Source: Candidatus Brevundimonas colombiensis
GTDB lineage: Bacteria; Pseudomonadota; Alphaproteobacteria; Caulobacterales; Caulobacteraceae
Reading direction: 5' to 3'
Length of the DNA: 64,000 nt
NCBI GenBank assembly: GCA_029202665.1
Contig: CP119326.1
Coordinates: 2,542,001-2,606,000 of the forward strand
Position numbers and translations under genes: made by a program. The notes under the pieces were generated by a model. The model did not search any database, was not told where the DNA came from, and was given only the letters and a program-made list of their open reading frames with translations. The stretch's first letter is position 1. Every line of letters begins with the position of its first letter. Positions 29,423-38,261 of the stretch are shown here, piece by piece.

Positions 29423-29881
29423 TCAGACGCCGGCCTGGACCGTCAGGCGCGAGCCATCGACACGCATGACCACCACATCCTGGCCCTCGCCCGGGGCCTC
29501 GCCCTCGATCTCGGCCGACCATTCTGCGCCGGAGACGAAGACCCGACCGCGCCCGTCGACGAACGCTTGCACCACCCTGGCCCTTTGGCCGATCAGACGG
29601 CTGTCGCGATCATTGATGTCGGGGCCGACGGGATTGGCCCTGGCGATCAGGCGGCGCGACAACAGGGTGGAAATCACCGTCAACAGAGCGAACACCGCCA
29701 CCTCGCCCGTGAGCCCCAGCCGCACGCCCGCAGCCGTCATCACCGCCACGACCCCGGCTGAAACGGCGGGCCACAGCAGCCATTCGGTCGAGAACATCGC
29801 CTCGATCGCCAGCAGCAGCACACCTACGGCCAGCCAGATCCAGAACGGCTGGGCCGCGTAGAAGTCGGCGAGCGTGGTCAT
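29423..29881 (-). CDS. NfeD-family membrane protein
   Basis: A 152-residue short-form NfeD protein: two to four hydrophobic segments (about 12-35, 37-55, 58-70) followed by a C-terminal OB-fold (SRLIGQRARVVQAFVDGRGRVFVSGAEWSAEIEG). Short NfeD proteins pair with SPFH/stomatin proteins at the membrane, and the SPFH gene lies 20 bases upstream on the same strand, the classic arrangement. It lacks the ClpP-like serine protease domain of long NfeD. AGGGGG precedes the ATG. A role in membrane microdomain organisation or membrane protein quality control is known for the pair, not shown here. Confidence 0.88.
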   Translation of the reverse strand: MTTLADFYAAQPFWIWLAVGVLLLAIEAMFSTEWLLWPAVSAGVVAVMTAAGVRLGLTGEVAVFALLTVISTLLSRRLIARANPVGPDINDRDSRLIGQRARVVQAFVDGRGRVFVSGAEWSAEIEGEAPGEGQDVVVMRVDGSRLTVQAGV

Positions 29882-29901
29882 CGATCAGCCCCCTCTCTAT
29901 A

Positions 29902-30891
29902 TCAGGCCGAGGGCGGGACGCTGCCGGGCGCCGGACGGCGCGGCGGGGCTGGACGGGTCGGCGCGACCGCCGATCCGCTCTGCTGCTTGGCCAGACCGAC
30001 CATCTCGCCGATTCCGGCGATGGTGCCGACCAAGGCGCCCATTTCAGCGGGTACGATAACCGTACGCTGCTGTGGGCTGCGGGCCAGTTCGGCGAAGGCC
30101 TCGACGTATTTCTGGGCCACGAAATAGTTGATGGCGTTCACGTCGCCGCGCGCGATGGCTTCGGACACCATGGACGTGGCGCGCGCCTCGGCCTCAGCCT
30201 CCCGCTCGCGGGCCTCGGCGTCGCGGAAAGCGGCTTCCTTGCGGCCTTCGGCCTGAAGGATGGCGGCCTGTTTGGCGCCTTCGGCGCGGGCGATGGCGGC
30301 GGATTTCTCGCCGTCGGCTTCGGTGATGACGGCGCGACGCTCACGCTCGGCCTTCATCTGGCGGGCCATGGCGTTGGTGATGTCGGTCGGCGGGGTCAGA
30401 TCCTTGATCTCGATCCGGTTGACCTTCACGCCCCACGGCTCGGTCGCCGCGTCGATGACGTGCAGCAGCCGGGTGTTAATGCTGTCGCGCTGGCTCAGCA
30501 CCTCGTCCAGTTCCATCGAACCGACCACGGTCCGCAGATTGGTCATGCAGAGTTGCGAGATCGCATAGGGCAGATCGTCGACGCGATAGGCTGCGCGGGC
30601 GGAATCCATCACCTGGATGAAGACGATGCCGTCCACCTTCACCATGGCGTTGTCCTTGGTGATGACTTCCTGGGTCGGGACGTCCAGCACCTGTTCCATC
30701 ATGTTCATGCGCCGGCCGATCCGCTCCACGAACGGGGTCAGGAAGCCGATGCCGGGGCTGAGGGTCTTGGTGTATTTGCCGAAGCGTTCGACCGTGAATT
30801 CACGCCCTTGCGGCACGATCTTGATCACGCTGATCAAGAGCACGATGGCGAGCAACAGCACGACGCCGGCGAATATGGTGGTGACGTCCAT
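29902..30891 (-). CDS. SPFH/Band 7 membrane protein (QmcA-like)
   Basis: The 329-residue protein has one N-terminal membrane anchor (TIFAGVVLLLAIVLLISVI), then the SPFH domain: IVPQGREFTVERFGKYTKTLSPGIGFLTPFVERIG, DVPTQEVITKDNAMVKVDGIVFIQV and RTVVGSMELDEVLSQRDSIN. A long charged helix rich in Ala, Glu and Arg (about 175-245) should form a coiled coil for oligomerisation. The tail is Pro/Ala-rich. This matches paraslipin/QmcA proteins, which assemble large membrane rings and are partnered with NfeD. GGGAGGA precedes the ATG. It sits 74 bases after the DUF3089 gene, so it may have its own promoter. Confidence 0.92.
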   Translation of the reverse strand: MDVTTIFAGVVLLLAIVLLISVIKIVPQGREFTVERFGKYTKTLSPGIGFLTPFVERIGRRMNMMEQVLDVPTQEVITKDNAMVKVDGIVFIQVMDSARAAYRVDDLPYAISQLCMTNLRTVVGSMELDEVLSQRDSINTRLLHVIDAATEPWGVKVNRIEIKDLTPPTDITNAMARQMKAERERRAVITEADGEKSAAIARAEGAKQAAILQAEGRKEAAFRDAEAREREAEAEARATSMVSEAIARGDVNAINYFVAQKYVEAFAELARSPQQRTVIVPAEMGALVGTIAGIGEMVGLAKQQSGSAVAPTRPAPPRRPAPGSVPPSA

Positions 30892-30965
30892 TCAGATCCT
30901 CCCTGAGGCGGCGACCCTACCCGCTGCGCGCGAGCGGCGCCACAGAAACCGGCGGCGGTCTTGTC

Positions 30966-32057
30966 TCAGGCGCCGTTTCGCCTGCGCCAGGCGTTGACGC
31001 GCGTCGCAACATCCCGCTCGATGTCGCCGTAGAACAGGTTGTAGGGCACGATCTTGCGTCGATCCGCCCAGCTTCCGCCAGCCGTCAGGAAGTCGGCGTC
31101 CGGCGCGCTGTGCCACAACAATCCGCCGCGACATTCGGTGGAGATCAGCCGCCCGGTCAGGGCCGGCCTCGCGCCCCATTCCAGGCCGGTGGCGTTGGTC
31201 GCGCCGCTGTGCTGGCGGGCCTCAGCACGGGGTTGATCGGTCGCCCCGGTGACGGGATTGACGCAGATCGGCGCAGTCTCCAGTCCCACCAGTTCGCCCC
31301 GGTCATTCCATTCCAGCGCGCGACGAAGCGCCCTGTGCGCGGCCGAGTCGTCGCCGTCCTGGACAGACATCCAGGCCACCAGGCATCCGGTCTGGTCGGC
31401 TGTGTCGCAGGGCGCGATGCGGCCATCGAACATCTCGCGGCTGACCAGGGTCTCGATCAGATAGGCGGCGGCCAGGCGCGCCTTCAACGCCGGGTGAGTG
31501 TTCAGCTCCTCGCGCACCAACCGGGCGGCCAGTTCGCCCCCCTGCTCGACCCCGGCGATGACGATGGGACCGTTCGGGTGGTTGGTCAGCCATAGATCGA
31601 AGGCCCGTTTGACGTCTTCATACGCGAAGGCCCTGGCCTCACGCGCATCGTCGCGCAGCGTCAGCCGGGTATAGAGACTGGCCTGCCGATACAGGGGCGC
31701 GCTGACCTTGGCCTCGCGCGCGAATGGCGAGGCGTAGTTGGGCAGGACCACGCGGCTCATATAGGCGTTGGCCCGGGCGTCATCGATGGCGCCGTTCCAG
31801 CCCGATCCGCCGTCGAAAGTGGTGGGCATGACGAAGAAGACCGACGCCTGATCCGACCGTCCGTCGTCCTGCAACGCCCAGGATAGAGCCGAGCGGTAAT
31901 CGGGCGCGGGCGGCGGCTTGTACGTCTGGAACGGGACCTGCGGATCCAGACCGGCTCTCAGAATGTCGCCGCTCCACACGGCGACGGCGGCGGTCACCAC
32001 GAAGACGGCGACGAACCCCGCATATCCGACCCACTGTCTGAAGGTCAGCCGGCGCAT
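30966..32057 (-). CDS. DUF3089 alpha/beta-hydrolase-like membrane-anchored protein
   Basis: The 363-residue protein has one N-terminal membrane helix (WVGYAGFVAVFVVTAAVAVW) and a periplasmic DUF3089 domain. Recognisable segments are ASVFFVMPTTFDGGSGWNG, APLYRQASLYT, AYEDVKRAFDLWL, GPIVIAGVEQGGELAARLV and the C-terminal YNLFYGDIERDVATRVNAW. The family has an alpha/beta-hydrolase-like fold, in which a GHSQG-type elbow is expected; here the equivalent is AGVEQGG, with Glu in place of the nucleophilic Ser, so catalysis is doubtful. Its ATG shares one base with the hldD stop, which ties it to the LPS inner-core operon. Function is unknown; a cell-envelope role is inferred from position. Confidence 0.82.
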   Translation of the reverse strand: MRRLTFRQWVGYAGFVAVFVVTAAVAVWSGDILRAGLDPQVPFQTYKPPPAPDYRSALSWALQDDGRSDQASVFFVMPTTFDGGSGWNGAIDDARANAYMSRVVLPNYASPFAREAKVSAPLYRQASLYTRLTLRDDAREARAFAYEDVKRAFDLWLTNHPNGPIVIAGVEQGGELAARLVREELNTHPALKARLAAAYLIETLVSREMFDGRIAPCDTADQTGCLVAWMSVQDGDDSAAHRALRRALEWNDRGELVGLETAPICVNPVTGATDQPRAEARQHSGATNATGLEWGARPALTGRLISTECRGGLLWHSAPDADFLTAGGSWADRRKIVPYNLFYGDIERDVATRVNAWRRRNGA

Positions 32058-33058
32058 CAGCGGTAGGGATCGGCCGTGGACAGGAAGTCCTGCACGTAGC
32101 GGCGCACACCCTCTTCCAGCGGCGTCGACTGCCCCTCAAAGCCCGCTGCGCGAATGCGGTCCATGCGCGCCTGGGTGAAATACTGATAACGATCCCGGAT
32201 CGAGACCGGCGTGTCGACATAGTCGATGGAGGGGTTTTTTCCGGCGGCCGCGAAGGTCGCCTTGGCCAGCTCGACGAACGACCGCGCCTGGCCGGACCCG
32301 GCGTTGAATACCCCAGACACCTCGGGCGATTGCAGCAGGAACTCGATGATGTCGACCACGTCGTCGACATAGACGAAATCGCGCATTTGCCCGCCGTCGG
32401 CATAGTTGGGGTTATGCGAGCGGAACAGGGTCACGGTCTCGCCCGCCTGCACCTTGGGCCAGATTTGGGCCACGACCGACTTCATGCTTCCCTTATGGCC
32501 CTCGTTCGGACCATAGACGTTGAAGAACTTCAGCCCCGCCCACTGACGCGGCGCCTGGCCCCGATCCGCCTGCCGTACCGCATATTGATCGAACAGCATT
32601 TTCGAATAGCCGTAGGCGTTTAGCGGACGAAGCTGCGCCAGAGACTTCGCATCGTCATCGTCATCGAAACCCGCCTCGCCATCGCCATAGGTCGCCGCCG
32701 ACGAAGCATAGATCATCCGCGCGTCTCGAAGCGCGCACCAGTCCCACAGGTCGCGCGACAGGGTGAAGTTGGTCCGCAGGATCAGGTCCGCATCCGGCTC
32801 GGTCGTCGCAGAGATCGCCCCCATATGAACCACGGCCTCGATCCGTTCGGCGTGGCGTTCCAACTGTTCGAACAGTTCCCCGGGCGACCAGAAGTCCGCG
32901 ATGGGGTGTTTGGCCAGGTTCTTCCACTTGGCCAGGTCGGCCGTTTCCAGACGGTCGCAGACCACGACGTCATAGGCCGTTTCGGCCGTCAGCCGCGCCA
33001 CGATGTTGGAGCCGATGAAACCGGCCCCGCCGGTCACCACGATGATGCGCGGGGTCAT
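32057..33058 (-). CDS. hldD: ADP-glyceromanno-heptose 6-epimerase
   Basis: HldD (RfaD) converts ADP-D-glycero- to ADP-L-glycero-manno-heptose for the LPS inner core. The 333-residue extended SDR protein has the NAD(P) motif VTGGAGFIGSNI at 8-19, the active-site pair Tyr149/Lys153 in AYGYSK, FFNVYGPNE-type LKFFNVYGPNEGHKGSMKSV typical of HldD, and DFVYVDDVVDII. It overlaps the end of hldE by 4 bases and shares one base with the DUF3089 start. An acidic insert FDDDDDAK at about 131-138 is unusual. The reading matches a cytoplasmic enzyme acting after HldE. Confidence 0.95.
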   Translation of the reverse strand: MTPRIIVVTGGAGFIGSNIVARLTAETAYDVVVCDRLETADLAKWKNLAKHPIADFWSPGELFEQLERHAERIEAVVHMGAISATTEPDADLILRTNFTLSRDLWDWCALRDARMIYASSAATYGDGEAGFDDDDDAKSLAQLRPLNAYGYSKMLFDQYAVRQADRGQAPRQWAGLKFFNVYGPNEGHKGSMKSVVAQIWPKVQAGETVTLFRSHNPNYADGGQMRDFVYVDDVVDIIEFLLQSPEVSGVFNAGSGQARSFVELAKATFAAAGKNPSIDYVDTPVSIRDRYQYFTQARMDRIRAAGFEGQSTPLEEGVRRYVQDFLSTADPYR

Positions 33059-34536
33059 GGCTCTTGTCCTTTCGCTGGCGTCGTTTGCGGACCAGCCGTC
33101 ATCTTTTCGATGGTCCGGGTGGTTGAAAAGCCGTCCTTGAAATCAGCCAGCTTCACCTCGCCGCCCCAGCTTTCCACCAGATCGCCACCCACCACCCCTT
33201 CGCGGGTATAGTCCGATCCCTTGATCAGCACGTCGGGCTTCAGCCGTTCGATCAGGGCCAGCGGCGTCGGATCGTCGAAACTGGTCACGCGATCCACGCT
33301 GGCCAAGCCGCCGATGACGACCGCACGGCTGTCCAGATCGTTGACCGGCCGCCCCTCGCCTTTCAGTCGCCGGACCGAGGCGTCGGTGTTGAGCGCCACG
33401 ACAAGCCGGTCGCACCAACTGCGCGCCTGGGCCAGATAGGCGACGTGGCCACGGTGCAGGATGTCGAAACAGCCATTGGTGAAGCCGACCTTCAGGCCCT
33501 GACGCCGCCAGGTCTCCACGTCGGCGGCCAACTCCTCCAGAGGCGTCACCTTGGCCACGGCGGCGCTGGCGTGCTGGCTGACCTCGGCCTCTATCAGTTC
33601 GGCGGGCGTGACGACGGCTGTCCCGGCCTTGCCCACCACTACGCCGGAGGCCAGGATGGCGAACTGCACCGCCGTTTCCAGCGACACCCCCGCGCCAAGC
33701 GCCAGGCCGATGGCGGCCAGGCCCGTGTCGCCGGCGCCCGATACGTCGAACACTTCTCGCGCCCGGCCGGGGAAATGCTTCACCGGCGCGTCTCGCCGGG
33801 CCAGGCTCATGCCTTTGCCGGCGCGCGTGACGATGACGGCTTTGGTTGTCGTGGCGGCCAGCAGGGCGCCCAGCGCCATCTCGACCTCCGCGTCCGTTCC
33901 GACCGGGAGGCCGGTCGCCGCCGCCAGTTCCGACGCATTGGGCTTGATGACGTCCACGGCGCCATAGCGGGCGAAATCGCGCCCCTTGGGATCGACCACC
34001 ATCGGCGCGCCCGACGCCTTGGCCGCCGCCAGAGCCGCAGCGATCAAATCATCGCCGACCACGCCCTTAGCGTAATCTGACAGAAGATAGACCGAAGCGC
34101 CTGAAAAAGCGTCTGAAGACTCGACGGTCACAGGCGCCGCTTCGTCATCCAATCGCAACAACTGCTGCCCCGCAGAGACGAAGCGCGTCTTGACGATGGT
34201 GGCCGCGCCCGCAGGCCGGACCAGCACATCCTCAATGCCGGGTTCCGCGGCGATCAGAGCGGTCAGTTCCGCACCCGCCGCATCGTCTCCGACCACGGCG
34301 CCCAGTCGCGCGACACCGCCCAGGGCCGCGATATTGCGCGCCACATTACCCACGCCGCCGGGCATGGCGACGGTGCGCGCGGCGCGCAGCACGGGTATGG
34401 GCGCCTCAGGCGAAATCCGGCTGACCTCGCCGTAGACGTAGCGATCCAGCATCAGGTCGCCGACGCAGGCGATCTTCAGGCCGCGCACGCGCTCCAGCAG
34501 GCTTTGCAGGGCGCCCAGATCCAGGGTGTCAGACAT
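33055..34536 (-). CDS. hldE: Bifunctional heptose 7-phosphate kinase / heptose 1-phosphate adenylyltransferase
   Basis: HldE (RfaE) carries out two steps of ADP-heptose synthesis. Residues 1 to about 325 form a PfkB-type kinase (GDLMLDRYVYG, GGVGNVARNIAALGG, DVSGAGDTGLAAIGLALG with the catalytic Asp). Residues from about 355 form a nucleotidyltransferase with FTNGCFDILHRGHVAYL and KGSDYTREGVVGGDLV. The 493-residue length equals that of E. coli HldE with a small extension. The ATG follows GGGCGA. It sits 18 bases after kdsA and overlaps hldD by 4 bases, so Kdo and heptose supply are co-ordinated. The missing phosphatase GmhB and isomerase GmhA are not in the window. Confidence 0.96.
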   Translation of the reverse strand: MSDTLDLGALQSLLERVRGLKIACVGDLMLDRYVYGEVSRISPEAPIPVLRAARTVAMPGGVGNVARNIAALGGVARLGAVVGDDAAGAELTALIAAEPGIEDVLVRPAGAATIVKTRFVSAGQQLLRLDDEAAPVTVESSDAFSGASVYLLSDYAKGVVGDDLIAAALAAAKASGAPMVVDPKGRDFARYGAVDVIKPNASELAAATGLPVGTDAEVEMALGALLAATTTKAVIVTRAGKGMSLARRDAPVKHFPGRAREVFDVSGAGDTGLAAIGLALGAGVSLETAVQFAILASGVVVGKAGTAVVTPAELIEAEVSQHASAAVAKVTPLEELAADVETWRRQGLKVGFTNGCFDILHRGHVAYLAQARSWCDRLVVALNTDASVRRLKGEGRPVNDLDSRAVVIGGLASVDRVTSFDDPTPLALIERLKPDVLIKGSDYTREGVVGGDLVESWGGEVKLADFKDGFSTTRTIEKMTAGPQTTPAKGQEP

Positions 34537-34554
34537 TCGCCCGACCTAGAGGAT

Positions 34555-35451
34555 TCACGCCGCCTGCGCCACCGGCGCCTTGGCGCCCAGTTTGATGGCC
34601 AGATCATCGAAGGCGATCAGCTGCGCGGCCAGGGCCTCGAACTGGCCCAGCGGCACCATGTTCGGGCCATCCGACGGGGCGTGGTCGGGATCGGGATGGG
34701 TCTCGATGAAGACGGCGTCCACGCCGACCGAAACGGCGGCGCGCGCCAGGACCGGCACGAATTCGCGCTGGCCGCCCGACGACGTGCCCTGCCCGCCCGG
34801 CTGCTGGACGCTGTGGGTGGCGTCGAACACGACCGGGCAGCCGATGTCGCGCAACACCGGCAGCGCCCGCATGTCGCTGACCAGCGTGTTATAGCCGAAA
34901 CTGGCGCCCCGTTCGCAGGCCATGACGTTCGGATTGCCGGCGCCGACCACCTTGGCGATGACATTCTTCATGTCCCACGGGGCCAGGAACTGGCCCTTCT
35001 TGATGTTGATGGCCTTGCCTGTGGCGGCGGCGGCCAGCAGCAGGTCGGTCTGGCGGCTGAGGAAGGCGGGAATCTGCAACACATCGACGACTTCGCCCAC
35101 CGGCCCGCACTGGGCCTCGGAATGGACGTCGGTCAGGGTCGGCAGGCCGGTGACCTCGCGGATTTCCGCGAAGATGGGCAGGGCCTCCTTCAGGCCGATC
35201 CCGCGCGCCGCGCTGGCGCTGGTGCGGTTCGCCTTGTCGAAGCTGGTCTTGTAGATGATGCCCGCGTTCAGCCGTTCGCCGATTTCCTTCAGCTGATGCG
35301 CGGTTTCCAGCGCGTGCTGGCGGCTTTCCATCTGGCAGGGGCCGGCGATGAAGGCGATTCGCGCGCCGCCGCCGATGACGACAGGCGTCCGAAGACCTTC
35401 GGACAACGTAATGACAGCGTTGGGTCGGCTCACGGGTACGGCTTTCTGCAT
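34555..35451 (-). CDS. kdsA: 3-deoxy-8-phosphooctulonate synthase, metal-dependent class
   Basis: KdsA condenses arabinose-5-phosphate with phosphoenolpyruvate to give Kdo-8-phosphate for lipid A-core linkage. The 298-residue TIM barrel shows FIAGPCQMES, SFDKANRTS, TDVHSEAQ, QIPAFLSRQTDLLLAAA, IKKGQFLAPWDMKNV, FDATHSVQQPGG and ETHPDPDHAPSDGPN. Cys39 in GPCQMES occupies the position that is Asn in E. coli; Cys marks the metal-dependent class II enzymes such as that of Aquifex. No strong Shine-Dalgarno precedes the ATG at 35451. It leads the LPS inner-core operon and is divergent from the photolyase gene. Confidence 0.96.
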   Translation of the reverse strand: MQKAVPVSRPNAVITLSEGLRTPVVIGGGARIAFIAGPCQMESRQHALETAHQLKEIGERLNAGIIYKTSFDKANRTSASAARGIGLKEALPIFAEIREVTGLPTLTDVHSEAQCGPVGEVVDVLQIPAFLSRQTDLLLAAAATGKAINIKKGQFLAPWDMKNVIAKVVGAGNPNVMACERGASFGYNTLVSDMRALPVLRDIGCPVVFDATHSVQQPGGQGTSSGGQREFVPVLARAAVSVGVDAVFIETHPDPDHAPSDGPNMVPLGQFEALAAQLIAFDDLAIKLGAKAPVAQAA

Positions 35452-35544
35452 TTATTGGGTCTGGCGAGCGGGAATGCCGCAAGCTTGAGGCCATCAGTTG
35501 GCGCTCGTCGGCGATGAGCGCAAGTTATCACGGAGTTCGCCTGC

Positions 35545-36999
35545 TTGACCAATACGCCCGTCATTCTCTGGTTCAGGCGCGATCTGCGACTTCACGACAA
35601 TCCGGCCCTGAACCATGCGGCCGAGACGGGGCGGCCCATCCTGCCGGTCTTCATCTTGGACGACCATTACGACCGCCCGATCGGCGCGGCGTCGAGGTGG
35701 TGGCTGGACAAGTCCCTGCGCGCCCTGGGCGCCGCGCTGGAGGATCGCGGCGCGCGTCTGATCCTGCGGCGAGGCGACGCCCATGCCTGTCTGCAAGCGC
35801 TGATCGCGGAGACCGGCGCCGACGCCGTCTTCATGAACCGTTTGTTCGAGCCGAAAGCCTTTGAACAGGATGCGGAGATCGCCCACGCCCTGAAAGCCGA
35901 AGGTGTCGATTGTCGAGGGTTCAATGGAAGCCTGATGTGCCGACCCGGCGCCGTGCTCAATGGGTCGGGCAATCCATACAGGGTTTTTACGCCCTTTCTT
36001 AAGGCGTTGCTTTCGATTGCGGAGGCGCCTTCACACACGACCGGCCCGCGCCGTATGGAAACGCCGCCTCAAACAGCCAGCGACGATCTGGACGACTGGG
36101 GCCTGCATCCCGCCGCCCCCGACTGGTCCGGCGGGTTCGACTGGACGCCGGGCGAAGCGGGTGCGGCCCAGGCGCTGGCGACCTTCCTCGCCGATGGACT
36201 GGCGACCTATGGGAAGGACCGGGATTTCCCCGACCGGCCTGCCTCCAGCCGCCTGTCACCGCATCTGCACTGGGGCGAGATCAGTCCGTGGCGCGCCATC
36301 GAACGCGCCCGCCAGGCCGCCGAGGCGGGCAAGGTCGCCCCCACCGAGGCCGAAAAATTCGTCGCCGAGATCGGCTGGCGCGAGTTTTCGGCCCACCTGC
36401 TGCACCAGTTTCCCTACATCGTCGATCACGCCTTCCGTCCCGAATATGACGCCATGCCCTGGCGCGATGATCCAGGGGGTCTTGAAGCCTGGAAGCGCGG
36501 ACGAACAGGCTATCCTCTGGTGGACGCCGGGATGCGCCAGCTGTGGGCCACGGGTTGGATGCACAATCGCGTGCGCATGATCGTCGCCTCCTTCCTGATC
36601 AAACATCTGCTGATCGACTGGCGCGAGGGCGAGGCCTGGTTCTGGGACACGCTGGTCGACGCCGATCTGGCCAGCAATGTGCAGAACTGGCAGTGGGTCG
36701 CCGGTTCGGGGGCCGACGCCTCGCCCTATTTCCGCATCTTCAACCCCATCGCCCAGGGCGAGAAGTTCGATTCGCATGGCGGCTATGTGCGCCGCTGGGT
36801 TCCCGAACTGGCCCGCCTGCCCGACCGCTGGCTCCACACGCCGTGGACCGCCCCGGCCGAGGCGCTGCGTGACGCGGGCGTGCGCCTGGGCCACGACTAT
36901 CCCCGCCCCATCGTCGAGCATGACAAGGCCCGCGCCCGCGCGCTCGACGCCCTGAAAGCCGTCTCCGGTCGCGGCGATGATCATAGTGATCGCGATTGA
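35545..36999 (+). CDS. phrB: Deoxyribodipyrimidine photolyase
   Basis: The 484-residue flavoprotein repairs UV-induced cyclobutane pyrimidine dimers using blue light. The N-terminal antenna domain begins VILWFRRDLRLHDNPAL. The FAD-binding C-domain shows LSPHLHWGEISPW, EIGWREFSAHLL, GYPLVDAGMRQLWATGWMHNRVRMIVASFLIKHLL, DWREGEAWFWDTLVDADLASN and NWQWVAGSGADASPYFRIFNP, all typical of class I CPD photolyases. Translation appears to start at TTG (35545), nine bases after GGAG; no ATG is better placed. It overlaps the possible early start of the cyclopropane synthase. Cryptochrome function is less likely given the intact repair-site motifs, but the two are hard to separate by eye. Confidence 0.94.
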   Translation: MTNTPVILWFRRDLRLHDNPALNHAAETGRPILPVFILDDHYDRPIGAASRWWLDKSLRALGAALEDRGARLILRRGDAHACLQALIAETGADAVFMNRLFEPKAFEQDAEIAHALKAEGVDCRGFNGSLMCRPGAVLNGSGNPYRVFTPFLKALLSIAEAPSHTTGPRRMETPPQTASDDLDDWGLHPAAPDWSGGFDWTPGEAGAAQALATFLADGLATYGKDRDFPDRPASSRLSPHLHWGEISPWRAIERARQAAEAGKVAPTEAEKFVAEIGWREFSAHLLHQFPYIVDHAFRPEYDAMPWRDDPGGLEAWKRGRTGYPLVDAGMRQLWATGWMHNRVRMIVASFLIKHLLIDWREGEAWFWDTLVDADLASNVQNWQWVAGSGADASPYFRIFNPIAQGEKFDSHGGYVRRWVPELARLPDRWLHTPWTAPAEALRDAGVRLGHDYPRPIVEHDKARARALDALKAVSGRGDDHSDRD

Positions 37000-37030
37000 C
37001 CGCCCCGCCATCAGAGCCGAGAGTCCGAGC

Positions 37031-38251
37031 ATGAGCGTCGCCAGCGCCGATCTCGAAACCGTCGCCCGCCAGACCCCTCGGGTCTTTGCGATGATGCTGC
37101 GTCTGCTGGCCCGGAACTGGACCTTTGGGCAGTTGACGGTCCAACTGCCGAACGGCGAAGTTCATGTCTTGCAGGGCGACCGCCCCGGCCCCAGCGGCGT
37201 TCTCGACGTCAAGGACTACCGCTTTGCGCGTCGCGTCCTGGCCGCCGGCGACATCGGTTTCGCCGAGGCCTATATGGCCGGCGAATGGGACAGCCCGCAT
37301 CTGGCCGTGCTGTTGGAGACGCTGGTCGACAACTATGACCACATCCGCCGCCTGTTCGACGGCAATTGGCTGATGATGGCCGTCAACTGGCTGTCTCATC
37401 GCCGCAACCGCAACAGCCGCAACGGTTCGAAAAAGAACATCCATGCCCACTACGACCTGGGCAACGCCTTCTACGCCAGTTGGCTGGACGGCTCGATGAC
37501 CTATTCTTCGGCCCGTTTCGGCCGTGCAGGTGAACCACTGGAAGCGGCCCAGCGCCGGAAATACGCCGACCTCGCCCGTATGATGGACCTGAAGCCCGGC
37601 ATGACCGTGCTGGAGATCGGCTGCGGCTGGGGCGGCTTCGCCGAGTTCGTGGCGCGCGACATCGGCGCCCATGTCACCGGCATCACCATCTCAAAGGAAC
37701 AGCACGATTTCGCAAAGGCCCGGTTGTTCAGCGCGGGACTGTCGGAGCGGGCCGACATCCGGTTGATCGACTATCGCGACGTCCAGGGCCGGTTCGACCG
37801 CGTCGCTTCCATCGAGATGTTCGAGGCCGTGGGCAAGGAATACTGGCCCGCCTATTTCGGCAAGATCCACGACGTCCTGACGCCCGGCGGCGTGGCGGGC
37901 CTGCAAATCATCACCATCCAGGACGTTCTGTTCGACGAATACAACGCCCGCACCGACTTCATCCAGAAATACGTCTTCCCCGGCGGCATGCTGCCGTCCG
38001 AACAGCGGCTGGCGCCGGTGACGAAAGCGGCCGGTTTGACCTGGCGGGCGGTCGAGCGGTTCGGCCAGGACTATGCCGAGACCCTGAAGCTCTGGGACGA
38101 GCGGTTCCAGTCGGCCTGGGGCGACATCAGCCGGATGGGTGGTTTCGACGAGCGATTCCGCCGTTTGTGGCGCTTCTACCTGGCCTATTGCGAGGCGGGC
38201 TTCCGTTCGGCCCGCACCGATGTGATCCAACTGACCCTTTCGCGAGGATGA
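37031..38251 (+). CDS. cfa: Cyclopropane-fatty-acyl-phospholipid synthase
   Basis: This SAM-dependent enzyme adds a methylene bridge to unsaturated acyl chains of membrane phospholipids. The 406-residue protein (ATG at 37031) has the N-terminal lipid-binding part with DIGFAEAYMAGEWDSPHL and the methyltransferase core with NIHAHYDLGNAFYASWLDGSMTYSSA, SAM motif VLEIGCGWGGFAEF, ITISKEQHDFAKARL and the late FIQKYVFPGGMLPS. An ATG at 36977 in the same frame would add 18 unconserved residues and overlap the photolyase stop. GAGAG lies about eight bases before the chosen ATG. Location is the cytoplasmic face of the membrane. The nearby photolyase suggests a stress-related cluster, as inference. Confidence 0.94.
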   Translation: MSVASADLETVARQTPRVFAMMLRLLARNWTFGQLTVQLPNGEVHVLQGDRPGPSGVLDVKDYRFARRVLAAGDIGFAEAYMAGEWDSPHLAVLLETLVDNYDHIRRLFDGNWLMMAVNWLSHRRNRNSRNGSKKNIHAHYDLGNAFYASWLDGSMTYSSARFGRAGEPLEAAQRRKYADLARMMDLKPGMTVLEIGCGWGGFAEFVARDIGAHVTGITISKEQHDFAKARLFSAGLSERADIRLIDYRDVQGRFDRVASIEMFEAVGKEYWPAYFGKIHDVLTPGGVAGLQIITIQDVLFDEYNARTDFIQKYVFPGGMLPSEQRLAPVTKAAGLTWRAVERFGQDYAETLKLWDERFQSAWGDISRMGGFDERFRRLWRFYLAYCEAGFRSARTDVIQLTLSRG

Positions 38252-38261
38252 CGGCGCGCAC

